A stretch of 46,319 bases of DNA from NCBI GenBank assembly GCA_000433535.1, contig FR892671.1, forward strand, positions 68,968 to 115,286. The letters are read 5' to 3'. The translations under genes were made by a program, and so were the position numbers. Under the pieces are notes generated by a model. It did no database searches, was not told the origin of the DNA, and saw only the letters and a list, made by a program, of their open reading frames with translations. Below are positions 1-8,474 of this stretch, piece after piece. Each line of letters begins with the position of its first letter. Position 1 is the first letter of the stretch. The stretch is from Dorea sp. CAG:317 (GTDB lineage: Bacteria > Bacillota > Clostridia > Lachnospirales > Lachnospiraceae).

Positions 1-375
1 TGCCCACTGAGCTTCTTCTGACGGAATCGCCTTCACCGCCTCACTCATAGAGCCAAGAACTCTTTTTTCAACCGTTCCGTCATTATGAAGGATCACGCTG
101 ATTCCGAGATTATCATACGGATCATAGATCTTATCTACTAAATCAAAGTCAAAGCTTTCCACACATGTAATGCCTTTATCCATATATCCTTCATTTAATA
201 AACGATCTGCAATTCCTCCGAGAAAGATACGGAAAATGTTACCGATTCCAAAATGAACCCACACCGGATCTTTTTTTGCTCTTTCTACCACCTCTGCCAC
301 ATCGTAAGATGGCAGTGCAATGTTGGCAGCCTCCCATGCTGCCTTATCTTTTAAACTCTCTATTGTAAGCTTCAT
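1..375 (-). CDS. Mannitol dehydrogenase family oxidoreductase, N-terminal part (cut by window edge)
   Basis: Only the first 125 residues are inside the window; the frame is open to base 1, so the rest lies outside. The visible part (MKLTIESLKDKAAW..., then VWVHFGIGNIFRIFLGG) matches the start of the polyol-specific long-chain dehydrogenase family (mannitol dehydrogenase, fructuronate reductase, altronate oxidoreductase). In this family GxGxFxR near the N-terminus begins the NAD-binding fold. The ATG at 375 has an AGGAGA ribosome site just upstream. It follows the sorbitol-dehydrogenase-like gene by about 45 bases and probably shares its transcript. Likely role: NAD-dependent interconversion of a polyol or sugar acid with its keto form. 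The substrate cannot be told from this fragment. Confidence 0.75.
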   Translation of the reverse strand, partial: MKLTIESLKDKAAWEAANIALPSYDVAEVVERAKKDPVWVHFGIGNIFRIFLGGIADRLLNEGYMDKGITCVESFDFDLVDKIYDPYDNLGISVILHNDGTVEKRVLGSMSEAVKAIPSEEAQWA

Positions 376-419
376 ATACAATCTCCTCTCCGACCAATTC
401 TGCCGGCATTCATACGATT

Positions 420-1472
420 TTAATCTTCTGTGATCTTAATTACTGCTTTTACAATATCTGCCTTGTTATTCATGCTGTAGTCCATAGCTTTCTGTGCTTC
501 ATCCAATGAGAATATATCTGTAACGATTCCCTTTAAGTTCACTTTTCCTGACGCAACTGCATCGATTGCAAGAGGATAAATATGACGATAACGGAACACT
601 GTCTTAAAGGTCAGCTCCTTATCTAATACGAGACTCATTGGAAGTGTCATCTCACCGCTCTTACTATATCCTACTAATACAATATTAGATCCTTTCTTCG
701 CCATATGAATTGCCTGAACTGTTGTGATCTGAGTTCCTGCTGTCTCAACAACCAGATCAGCGCCCATGCCGCCGGTCAATTCTTTTACTTTTGCCACAAC
801 ATCTTCTTTCGCACCGTTGATCACACCTGTTGCGCCAAGTTCCATTGCCTTATCCAGACGTTTTTCCATAATATCAACAACGTATACCTCGGATACACCT
901 CTTGCCTTTAATGCCATCATAGACACAAGACCGATACATCCGGCACCCATAACAACTGCTTTCTGTCCCAAATGTGCATCTCCCTGGATCGCTGCATGAA
1001 AACCTACTGCCAAAGGCTCGATCAACGCACCCTCTAAGGTACTTACATTATCCGGAAGCTTGAAACAAAGGTCTGCTTCATGTGCCACATATTCCTGGAA
1101 CACTCCGTCAACCGGTGGAGTTGCAAAGAAAATAACATCTGGACATAAGTTGTATTTTCCCTGTTTACAGAATTCGCAATGGCCGCATGTTTTTCCCGGC
1201 TCCAGAGCCACTCTGTCTCCAACCTGTAAATGTTTTACATTTTCTCCAACCTCTACTACAACGCCTCCCGGCTCATGACCAAGTACAAATGGCGGTTCTA
1301 CTACATAATCTCCGATTGCTCCGGTTTCATAATAATGCATATCAGAGCCACAGATACCTACATACTCCAGTTTTACTAATACTTCATCTGCTGCCGGCTT
1401 CGGGATCTCTCTCTCTACGAAACCCATTTCGCCAATTCCATTCATAACAGCTACTTTCATTTTCCCTTCCAT
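420..1472 (-). CDS. Zinc-dependent sorbitol/xylitol dehydrogenase-like (MDR family)
   Basis: A 350-residue medium-chain dehydrogenase that should oxidise a polyol to a ketose with NAD. Catalytic-zinc ligands are visible as Cys41 (GICGSDMHYYE), His66-Glu67 (LGHE) and Glu152 (ALIEPLA). A four-cysteine structural zinc loop is Cys96, 99, 102 and 110, and the nucleotide fold has GAGCIG around 176-181. The stretches GICGSDxHYYExGxIGDxVV and FFATPPxDG are those of sorbitol (L-iditol 2-) dehydrogenases, so polyol specificity is likely; sorbitol, xylitol and L-iditol are all possible. The start at 1472 is chosen because GGAGGT sits 7 bases upstream. The in-frame ATG further upstream overlaps that ribosome site. 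It has its own promoter and heads a pair with the mannitol dehydrogenase family gene. Confidence 0.85.
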   Translation of the reverse strand: MEGKMKVAVMNGIGEMGFVEREIPKPAADEVLVKLEYVGICGSDMHYYETGAIGDYVVEPPFVLGHEPGGVVVEVGENVKHLQVGDRVALEPGKTCGHCEFCKQGKYNLCPDVIFFATPPVDGVFQEYVAHEADLCFKLPDNVSTLEGALIEPLAVGFHAAIQGDAHLGQKAVVMGAGCIGLVSMMALKARGVSEVYVVDIMEKRLDKAMELGATGVINGAKEDVVAKVKELTGGMGADLVVETAGTQITTVQAIHMAKKGSNIVLVGYSKSGEMTLPMSLVLDKELTFKTVFRYRHIYPLAIDAVASGKVNLKGIVTDIFSLDEAQKAMDYSMNNKADIVKAVIKITED

Positions 1473-1509
1473 GTTTTGTACCTCCATCTTTTCAAAACTT
1501 TCATTAAAC

Positions 1510-1522
1510 ACTTTATTAAAGT
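1510..1522. promoter_or_regulatory. Palindromic operator candidate before the sorbitol-dehydrogenase-like gene
   Basis: ACTTTATTAAAGT is a perfect dyad (6-base arms, 1-base centre) lying a few bases downstream of the -10 at 1529-1534. That position suits repression at the start site. The binding protein is unknown; both nearby GntR- and ROK-type regulators are possible. Confidence 0.4.
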
Positions 1523-1528
1523 ACTTAT

Positions 1529-1557
1529 ATTATCGTCCGTTTTGTATAAAATGTCAA
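1529..1557 (-). promoter_or_regulatory. Sigma-A promoter for the sorbitol/mannitol dehydrogenase pair
   Basis: On the minus strand TTGACA (1552-1557) is followed after exactly 17 bases by GATAAT (1529-1534). It separates the two dehydrogenases from the upstream GRE/kinase transcript, which ends at 1606, so the pair can be expressed on its own. Confidence 0.75.
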
Positions 1558-1605
1558 CCAAAAACCCAAAAAAAGTAGTAATACCAACCAATTTTCTACG
1601 CTCTT

Positions 1606-2964
1606 TTATTCATAGGATATCAATTTCTGAACTTCTGAAAGCGTCTGATACTTTCCACATGCCAGCAGCACAAACAGACTGGCTCCATAAGCCGCCTCTT
1701 CTGAATACTTCGGAATCTTCAGCTCCATTCCAAATCGATCACAGCAGATTTTTTGAAGCAGCGGATTCATGCGCACTCCGTTTCCGCTTCCCACGAAAAA
1801 TGCTGCCCCTTTTGACTCTTCCGGAAGTGTACAATAATGCTGGTATAATTCTTCACAGATTCCTTTCAGAACACCCAATGCAAGATGCCCCGGGCGAAAA
1901 TTATCCACTGTGATTCCGGCAACACTGCCCGTAATAGACGGATTCTGTCTTGTCCCGTTAAATCTGGTATCTACAGTAAGTTGTTTTTCCTCTTCATAAG
2001 CCGCTGCTGCCGCCTGGTTCAGAATCTCATAAGCCGGTCTCTTCGCTTCTGCCTCTGCCAGTTCCAGTGTTTCTTCAAAAAAACGCTTCATCAATGAATA
2101 TGCATATCCGCCGCATAATGCCGACCCTGCCAGCAGCCAGGAATCTCCCACATATGGTCTGCACTCAAGATTTTCTCCTTCTGCAATTTTTTCACTGTAA
2201 GCTGACAATTGTGCCCCTGTTCCTACATTCAATAATACTTTGCACTCTTCATTTACCGAGCCTAAAAAGCTGGCCTGATTATCCCCCAGAGAGACTGCTA
2301 CCGGAATACCTTCCGCTGTCTTTCCGCACAAAGCATTCTCTTTTGTCACCTGCGGGAGCATTCGGATATCCATACCTGCTCTTTCAATTGCTTCTGTATC
2401 AAAACATCCCTTCTGTATATCATAGACTCCAAGACTTGCTGCCATACTCTGATGGAGTAACGGCGCTTTCTCCCGTGCAATTGAAAAAGCTACATAGTCC
2501 GGAATTGTGCAAAATGATACTGCTTCTTCTGGAATTAATCCATGCTTCGTATTGTAATAATGTGTTGTAAGGCCAAAGCCGGTAGCCATAGCATATCCCG
2601 TGATTTCAGATAATTCTTTTGCATAACTCATTCCACTCTCCGGATTCACCTGATCTCCACGCTGATCCTGCCATGTATACAGAGGACTTACCGCCTTCCC
2701 TTCTTTGTCAGTGTAAAGGATTCCATGCATTGCACCGGTCACCCCTATACTTTCCACATCTTCATAACAATCCAAATAATCTGCGAGAAGCTGACGACAC
2801 AATTCTAAAATCCGTGTTGGGTTCTGAATCCGTTCCCAGCTCCTTTCTGATTTTAGATGCGCATCATTCGTCAGTGTTTTTGCATCCAGAAGCTCTCCCG
2901 TCTCTGCATCTGTCAGCACAGCACATACGGTAGTTGTCCCAATGTCCATTCCAATTGTTTTCAT
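1606..2964 (-). CDS. FGGY carbohydrate kinase, sedoheptulokinase-like
   Basis: A 452-residue ATP-dependent sugar kinase of the FGGY family. The N-terminal ATPase fold begins GMDIGTTTV. Internal motifs TWQDQR, ATGFGLTT, QSMAASLGVYD, SLGDNQASF and NVGTGAQLS resemble, from memory, sedoheptulokinase (SHPK) more than xylulokinase, rhamnulokinase or glycerol kinase. The usual SHPK length is about 480 residues. The start at 2964 has GGGAGG 7 bases upstream and follows the glycyl radical enzyme stop by 18 bases, so the two are almost certainly co-transcribed. In this context it probably phosphorylates a ketose or polyol made or consumed by the GRE and aldo/keto reductase. Sedoheptulose itself is only one candidate; family placement is firm, substrate is not. 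Confidence 0.75.
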   Translation of the reverse strand: MKTIGMDIGTTTVCAVLTDAETGELLDAKTLTNDAHLKSERSWERIQNPTRILELCRQLLADYLDCYEDVESIGVTGAMHGILYTDKEGKAVSPLYTWQDQRGDQVNPESGMSYAKELSEITGYAMATGFGLTTHYYNTKHGLIPEEAVSFCTIPDYVAFSIAREKAPLLHQSMAASLGVYDIQKGCFDTEAIERAGMDIRMLPQVTKENALCGKTAEGIPVAVSLGDNQASFLGSVNEECKVLLNVGTGAQLSAYSEKIAEGENLECRPYVGDSWLLAGSALCGGYAYSLMKRFFEETLELAEAEAKRPAYEILNQAAAAAYEEEKQLTVDTRFNGTRQNPSITGSVAGITVDNFRPGHLALGVLKGICEELYQHYCTLPEESKGAAFFVGSGNGVRMNPLLQKICCDRFGMELKIPKYSEEAAYGASLFVLLACGKYQTLSEVQKLISYE

Positions 2965-2982
2965 TCCTCATCCTCCCTCTTT

Positions 2983-5364
2983 CTATAGACTGGTTGACTC
3001 CAGATCCAGTCTGGTTATAATATCTTCCTGAATCGCCGGAGACAAATCCAGGAAATTAACAAACGTTCCATGAATTCTCATAATGTACACACCGCTTGGA
3101 GCATATTTTTTCGGATCAGCCAGTACTTTTCTTAACATATCCGGCGTTGTTACATTTACATATAGATAAAATGGCTGAATTTCTTTATTTGCCGGGTTAT
3201 AGAATAGCGGTGCAACAATCTTCTCTTTAAACTCCATTCCCTTTCCTTCAAAAGAGTCGGCACGGAAATAATTTGGATTAATACCAAAATGAGAAGCGTA
3301 ACCTCCATTCATTTTCTCATATGGAAGCTTCATTCCCGACAGCACCCGGAAGCCCAATCCCGAATGTGCCTCCCCGTATAACGGATCCACTCCGTATCCA
3401 AGCATATCTCTTGATTTTCTTCCGTCCGGTGTTGCTCCCACCCAGTAACCATACAACAAATGTGTTGACGGTGTCGCAAAATCACTTCGGAACGGATTCC
3501 CCAGATAATTCTTTCTGGAAGAAACAATATCGCTGACTTTCTCTGCGATACATCTGGCCTCTTCATCAACCACCGTTTCGTTATTTCCAAATTTTTTACA
3601 GCTCAAAAGATACTGATGCATCTCCGGATCATGTTCGAAATTTGTCCGCAATGCTTCTACCAGTCGGTCTGCATCTTCCGGACGTTCTCTTAACAACGTA
3701 TCAATCGCAACAAATGAATCTGCCACCACAGATAATCCATGGATCAGGCAGCCACTTCCATTGTATTTTGTTCCTTGTTTTTTCGTATCTCTTGTGTCAA
3801 TTCCGGTTTCCACTCCTCCCATCATCGCAGATAAAAATGGAACCTTTAGAAGTCCGATTGCCTCTGACGCAGCATTGGCCGCTGCTGTCATCTGGTCCAC
3901 ATACTCCTCCACATTCCGGTAGAAAATCTCACGGATATTTTGAAGCACCTCCAACTTACTGCCACATCCGTTTTCTGCATCTGTTTTTCCGAGTTTTTTC
4001 CCTGTAATCGTAGATACGCCGCCATTAATACACAGTTCTAATATTTTCCCGAGATTCAGCCAGCTGTTTGTCGTATTTCCGTTATCTTTTCCCATGATAA
4101 GCGGCTCCTGGCATCCGGCTACCGAATAATCCGGCAGATCTTCTTTTTTCACTCCGTGCGCCTCCAAGATCGGGAAAAGACTGTCATCGTTGAAAAGCGA
4201 CGGTGTTAAACATCCCGGAGTGAAGAAAAATCGTCCGAGGCTTTCATACAATTCCTGCGGCGTATTCTTATGCAACTTCACAGACAGGATCGGCTGCGGA
4301 AGATTCATATCATAATAAGCATCCAGCAGCGCATATGTAGTGAGATTTGTCAGATCTTTTCCGTCTACATCTTTTCCGCCTATCAGTAAATTCTGCGAAA
4401 TTGCCCAGCTTCGATCTGCCACGTTAAAAAACACGAGAAGATGCTTTAACAGTGCTGCCGCCACCTCGCGGCTCATATTTGTCTTTGCGCGGTACGGTTC
4501 AAAAATTCTGTCTGCATTTCCTACAGAAAATGCAAATGGATTCGGTGTCTGCTCCAGACACATCGTCTGCCAGATTAAAATAAAGGACTGAATTGCTTCA
4601 TATAAATTGTCAGCTCCGTTCCTCGGCACTTTATGAAGCGTCTCCTTCATCAGACGATATCTTCCTTTATCTTCCGGCAAAACCACAAGATTTTCTCTCT
4701 CTTCCGCCAGCGCCGCATAACGATCTGCCAAAATTTCCAGAGCTTCCATCGAAATTTTCATTGCTTCGAAATAGCTCTTCCTTTCATCTTGACACATCTC
4801 TTGATTTTTCAAAATTGCTTCCTTCACCCCTGTGGTTCCATGAGCAAGAAGAGGACGTACATCCGGAATCAAATGCCCCGTCACCTGTTCAATGAAGAAA
4901 ATCGCCTCGCTGGTACTATCCCCTGCAATGTCATACGCTTTTCGAAGTGCATCTGCAAATTCTGTCCGATTATTATATTCTCTCAGATCTTTGATTCTCT
5001 CCTCTGTAATATCGCCAATTGGATCAATGTCTCCGAACACTGCCACCGGATCACAATATCCACAGAAAGAATCCACCGTAAATGCCGGATTGATCAACGC
5101 ATATGAACGCGCAAACGAATCATCCTGTGTGCCCGCAAATACATGATATTCTCCTAATGTGAGAGGAATGCGTTTCATCACTTCCACCTGTGTCCTGGCT
5201 ATACGGATACAGTCTTCTTCGTTTTTATATGTTTCATCACATTCCCGCTGAATCTCTTTTGCCAGAAACCATCCTTCCAAATGATTCAGCTCTCTCTCTT
5301 CCTGAAATCTTTTTTTCGCAAGATCCGTAATCCGATCTGCCTGAAATACTGCCTTTACTTCCAT
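2983..5364 (-). CDS. Glycyl radical enzyme (PFL/diol-dehydratase superfamily), unassigned subfamily
   Basis: A 793-residue glycyl radical enzyme using a protein radical under strict anaerobiosis. The thiyl cysteine is Cys418 in GCQEP, with the Glu420 base typical of dehydratase/lyase members. Those usually read GCVEP. The C-terminal radical loop is RIHGTF with Gly766 (codon 3067-3069), where most members have RVxGY or RVxGF. By memory alignment to clostridial B12-independent glycerol dehydratase, its substrate-binding Asp447 is replaced here by Thr432, so a glycerol/propanediol substrate is unlikely. C-O or C-C cleavage of a sugar, polyol or anhydropolyol is plausible. The start at 5364 is chosen over ATGs further upstream because AAGGGAG lies 6 bases before it. 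The activase is directly upstream and an FGGY kinase directly downstream. The exact reaction is unknown. Confidence 0.85.
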   Translation of the reverse strand: MEVKAVFQADRITDLAKKRFQEERELNHLEGWFLAKEIQRECDETYKNEEDCIRIARTQVEVMKRIPLTLGEYHVFAGTQDDSFARSYALINPAFTVDSFCGYCDPVAVFGDIDPIGDITEERIKDLREYNNRTEFADALRKAYDIAGDSTSEAIFFIEQVTGHLIPDVRPLLAHGTTGVKEAILKNQEMCQDERKSYFEAMKISMEALEILADRYAALAEERENLVVLPEDKGRYRLMKETLHKVPRNGADNLYEAIQSFILIWQTMCLEQTPNPFAFSVGNADRIFEPYRAKTNMSREVAAALLKHLLVFFNVADRSWAISQNLLIGGKDVDGKDLTNLTTYALLDAYYDMNLPQPILSVKLHKNTPQELYESLGRFFFTPGCLTPSLFNDDSLFPILEAHGVKKEDLPDYSVAGCQEPLIMGKDNGNTTNSWLNLGKILELCINGGVSTITGKKLGKTDAENGCGSKLEVLQNIREIFYRNVEEYVDQMTAAANAASEAIGLLKVPFLSAMMGGVETGIDTRDTKKQGTKYNGSGCLIHGLSVVADSFVAIDTLLRERPEDADRLVEALRTNFEHDPEMHQYLLSCKKFGNNETVVDEEARCIAEKVSDIVSSRKNYLGNPFRSDFATPSTHLLYGYWVGATPDGRKSRDMLGYGVDPLYGEAHSGLGFRVLSGMKLPYEKMNGGYASHFGINPNYFRADSFEGKGMEFKEKIVAPLFYNPANKEIQPFYLYVNVTTPDMLRKVLADPKKYAPSGVYIMRIHGTFVNFLDLSPAIQEDIITRLDLESTSL

Positions 5365-5384
5365 TGCTGTCTCCCTTCTTTCCA

Positions 5385-6263
5385 TTAGCTCTTTTTTAAT
5401 TGTATTCCGTTCTTTTTTAGCTTCTCCTGAAAATATTGAATCTGTTCTATTGTTACATGTGCTTTTTCTGTCATTTGATAATTCATACCGCATGCTTCCC
5501 ATTTATTTTTTCCAAATTCATGGTATTTCAAAATTTCAACCGTTACATTTTCACCCGCAAGCTCTTTTAAATATCGGGTAAACATCTCCATGTCCTCTTC
5601 ACTGTCATTTACCCCGCCAATGAACGGAATCCTGATATCCAGATGTTTATGCACTTCTGCCGCATGCTTCAAATTTCGATCAACCATGTCAAAAGGAACC
5701 CCTGTGTATGCCATATGCTTTTTTGCATCCAGGTGTTTGCAGTCCATGATCAGCTGATCAATATACGGAAATAATTCCGGCAGCCTCGGATTCGCTCCGT
5801 TCGTTTCAATTACCGTATGAACTCCCGCTTTTGTAAGCCGAATCAAAAGTTCTTTCAATGCATCAAACTGCATGGTTGCCTCTCCTCCGGTAAATGTTAC
5901 TCCTCCACCGTCATAGAACATCGGACTGCTCCTTAGAATCTCATCGAAGATTTCATCTGTTGTATATTCTTCAAATGATAACCGAAGTCCTTTATTTTTA
6001 TATTTTACAGTCTGACATTCCCTGCCGCTACATTTCGCGCATATGGAACGATCCAACACTTTTTCTTTTACAGCGCCTTTCGGACAAAGCTCATCTTGAA
6101 TCCAATCTTTATCCAGATAAAGAGCCCCTTCCATTCTCATTCCTTCCGGATTCGCACACCACGGACATTTCATATTACATCCTTGAAGGTGATAAACAAG
6201 ACGGTTCCCCTGTCCATCCTGCGAATAGTTGAAGCCCTTCTGGAAGATTCTTATTTTTTTCAT
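5385..6263 (-). CDS. Glycyl radical enzyme activase (radical SAM)
   Basis: A 292-residue activating enzyme that would abstract hydrogen from Gly766 of the neighbouring GRE. The radical SAM cluster ligands are Cys29, Cys33 and Cys36 (CNMKCPWC), and the SAM-binding GGE is at 126-128 (TFTGGEAT). Between them lie four further cysteines, Cys60, Cys75, Cys78 and Cys83, enough for one auxiliary [4Fe-4S] cluster. Activases of diol dehydratase-type GREs generally carry a ferredoxin-like insert for two, while the pyruvate formate-lyase activase has none. Start at 6263 with GGAGG upstream; it ends about 20 bases before the GRE start. Pairing with the adjacent GRE is near certain from position. Confidence 0.92.
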   Translation of the reverse strand: MKKIRIFQKGFNYSQDGQGNRLVYHLQGCNMKCPWCANPEGMRMEGALYLDKDWIQDELCPKGAVKEKVLDRSICAKCSGRECQTVKYKNKGLRLSFEEYTTDEIFDEILRSSPMFYDGGGVTFTGGEATMQFDALKELLIRLTKAGVHTVIETNGANPRLPELFPYIDQLIMDCKHLDAKKHMAYTGVPFDMVDRNLKHAAEVHKHLDIRIPFIGGVNDSEEDMEMFTRYLKELAGENVTVEILKYHEFGKNKWEACGMNYQMTEKAHVTIEQIQYFQEKLKKNGIQLKKS

Positions 6264-6282
6264 CTCTTTCTTCCTCCGACTT

Positions 6283-7305
6283 TTATTGTTGTTTTAGTTC
6301 ATTCCATTCGTCTTCTCCGTCCCAGATGTCCCGCCAATCTTTCGCTTCTTCCCAAAGAAATACTTTTCCCTTTATTAACCGCTGATTCCGATCTGCTTTT
6401 TTCAATCGCTCCATCTCATCCTTGGTCAGAAAATCTTCGGTCGTACACCTCAAATTTCCCACATACTCATTTTCATAGATAGAAAACGGAATCGGAACCT
6501 GTCCTCTTTGAACCGCCCATTTTACACAGATTGTTGCAGGATGACATCCGTGTGCCTTTGCAATCTCTTTCAATTCGGGAAGTTCAAATGTTACCACATC
6601 GTCCGGTTCCGTATCCCGTTCCGGGCGGCATGGAGATCCTAATGGGCTAAATGCAATCGGCAAGATTCCTTGCTCTTTACAATAATCAAATAATTTCGGC
6701 TGCTGGAACGTCGGATTAATTTCTATCTCCAGTACTGTCGGACGAATCCTGCAAAGCGGAAGTACCTGTTTTAATTTTGTAATTGTCATATTCGACATAC
6801 CGATACTTTTTACCAATCCAAGATCCACCAAGCGTTCCATCTGCCGCCAGACACCCATGTATTCCTCTACAGAAAATGGAACTGCGTCTGGATTTCTTCC
6901 TTCCAAATGCGCCCCCGGTGCATGATAATTCGGATACGGCCAGTGAACCATATAAATGTCCAAATAGGAAAGCCCAAGATCTCGAAGACTCTGTGCACAG
7001 GCAACCAACACATCTCCCTTCCCATGCATATCGTTCCAGACTTTCGTCATAATTGTAAGATCCTGTCTCTGTACAAGACCTTCTGAAAATGCTTTTGAGA
7101 ACACGGTGCCGATATCTTTTTCATTTCCATATGCCGCTGCGCAGTCAAACAGACGATATCCCGCTTGAATCGCTCCATACACTGCATTTGAAACTTCCTC
7201 TGAAGTATACTTATCATTTCCAAAGGTTCCCATACCGATTCCCGGAATCACCATTTTGTTACTCAATGTTCTCTGAGGTACTAATTCTGGGTTTACTCTT
7301 TCCAT
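6283..7305 (-). CDS. Aldo/keto reductase
   Basis: A 340-residue (alpha/beta)8 NAD(P)H-dependent reductase. The AKR tetrad is complete: Asp54 and Tyr59 (FDCAAAYGNE), Lys88 (MTKVW) and His121 (VHWPYP). It is the first structural gene after the GntR regulator, and a copy of the GntR operator lies 23-41 bases before its start. The activase follows within 20 bases. In this operon it could reduce the carbonyl product of the GRE, or make the GRE substrate by reducing a keto sugar. The direction and substrate are not visible in the sequence. A weak AGGCGG ribosome site precedes the ATG. Confidence 0.85.
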   Translation of the reverse strand: MERVNPELVPQRTLSNKMVIPGIGMGTFGNDKYTSEEVSNAVYGAIQAGYRLFDCAAAYGNEKDIGTVFSKAFSEGLVQRQDLTIMTKVWNDMHGKGDVLVACAQSLRDLGLSYLDIYMVHWPYPNYHAPGAHLEGRNPDAVPFSVEEYMGVWRQMERLVDLGLVKSIGMSNMTITKLKQVLPLCRIRPTVLEIEINPTFQQPKLFDYCKEQGILPIAFSPLGSPCRPERDTEPDDVVTFELPELKEIAKAHGCHPATICVKWAVQRGQVPIPFSIYENEYVGNLRCTTEDFLTKDEMERLKKADRNQRLIKGKVFLWEEAKDWRDIWDGEDEWNELKQQ

Positions 7306-7327
7306 CTCTATTTTCCGCCTTTCTATT

Positions 7328-7346
7328 GGTATTGTTATATATAACC
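7328..7346. promoter_or_regulatory. GntR operator copy 2, upstream of the aldo/keto reductase
   Basis: GGTATTGTTATATATAACC matches the operator upstream of gntR in 16 of 19 positions when that one is read on the opposite strand. It sits between the GntR stop and the reductase start, so the structural genes can be controlled separately from the regulator. I do not see a convincing -35/-10 pair here. Confidence 0.6.
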
Positions 7347-7364
7347 ATTCTGGGTATAAAAATT

Positions 7365-8426
7365 CTACTCCCCACTGGATATCTTTTCAAAATGTCCTTT
7401 TACCGGACATATTCTCGCTTTCCATTTCGCGCCTTCTTCTATCTGACATTTCAAGCATTCGAAAATCTTTTCTGCACTTGCCTGCAAGTCTTGATTGTAA
7501 AGAAGAAACGAATATTTCTTCGCACCCTCAAATTCATCAATGACCGCCAATGTTACCTTCGGCCGTTTCTCGGAAGGTTCAAATTCGTTTTGCTCTGTCA
7601 GAAATTCTAACACTTGCATTCCAATCTCTCCTGCCCCGCACAGGATAAGACCGTTTTCCATCTTTTCTGTCAATTCTTTTATTCGTTCCAGAGATTCCCT
7701 CTCAATCCTTCGATCTCGCTTCCACGGAACATTTTCGACTTTCCCATCGGGATGAATTTTTCGATATGCCTCTTCACGTTTTCGGATATTGCTGACATAC
7801 AGATTGTCCCATCCAACATACATGAATTCTTCAAATGCATCACCTGCTCGCAGAAGTGTTTCCACCGCATCCTTGTTATCCAAAAAAACACTGTCCGCAA
7901 AAGGATGTGCGGCATCCGTATCAAAAAACACCAGATTCATACCGATACTGCGAAGCCTAAGAAGCTTTTCCTCATCCACTCTCTGGTCATCCGGCCACAC
8001 AACCGCATTCCGAATATCTTTACAATACAAGCGGTAGAGACAGTCCTCCAATGATGTGTATTCCGGAACTTCCACATACAAAAGCAGCGTATCCTGTTCC
8101 CACGCACATTTTTGAAACTCCGCGATAAACCGTACAAAGAACGGATTTTTAGAAGGCGCCACTAATGCGATTACATCCATGAGATTCCGATTCCCATAAT
8201 TTTTAAGCGTCACTTTCGTTCCATTTCCGACTTCTCTGACGATCAGATCATCCTCTTCCAAAAGCTCCAATGCTCTTCTTACCGTAATACGGCTCATTCC
8301 ATATTCTTCTGCCAGCTGCCGTTCTGATGGAATACGTTCTCCGCTTTGATAGACACCCTCGTATATTTTTTTGCACAACTCATTTTTCAGTTCCAAATAT
8401 CTAAGTTCTGCCGCTTCTTTTCCCAT
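7365..8426 (-). CDS. GntR-type regulator with periplasmic-binding-like effector domain
   Basis: A 353-residue regulator. Residues about 8-75 form a GntR winged helix (IPSERQLAEEYGMSRITVRRALELLEEDDLI), followed by a LacI/periplasmic-binding-like sugar-sensing domain from about 85 to the end (DVIALVAPSKNPFFVRFIAEF...). This architecture is that of AraR-type sugar repressors of Firmicutes rather than FadR or HutC types. It heads the GRE module and has a perfect 14-base-arm dyad overlapping its own promoter, so autorepression is likely, with release by a sugar or polyol related to the GRE pathway. The ligand is unknown. Confidence 0.85.
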   Translation of the reverse strand: MGKEAAELRYLELKNELCKKIYEGVYQSGERIPSERQLAEEYGMSRITVRRALELLEEDDLIVREVGNGTKVTLKNYGNRNLMDVIALVAPSKNPFFVRFIAEFQKCAWEQDTLLLYVEVPEYTSLEDCLYRLYCKDIRNAVVWPDDQRVDEEKLLRLRSIGMNLVFFDTDAAHPFADSVFLDNKDAVETLLRAGDAFEEFMYVGWDNLYVSNIRKREEAYRKIHPDGKVENVPWKRDRRIERESLERIKELTEKMENGLILCGAGEIGMQVLEFLTEQNEFEPSEKRPKVTLAVIDEFEGAKKYSFLLYNQDLQASAEKIFECLKCQIEEGAKWKARICPVKGHFEKISSGE

Positions 8427-8474
8427 TCTTTATTCCTCTATATCTCATCTTATCTATAAATATAAACTCATCTT

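Noticed and set aside
1578..1590. GGTATT half-site before the sorbitol-dehydrogenase promoter, resembling half of the GntR operator
   Set aside because: Only one half matches and there is no partner arm, so linking this operon to the GntR regulon would be over-reading.
5365..5502. Longer N-terminus for the glycyl radical enzyme (upstream ATGs to 5502)
   Set aside because: It would overlap the activase gene by over 100 bases and lacks a ribosome site; the ATG at 5364 has AAGGGAG and starts at the usual family N-terminus.
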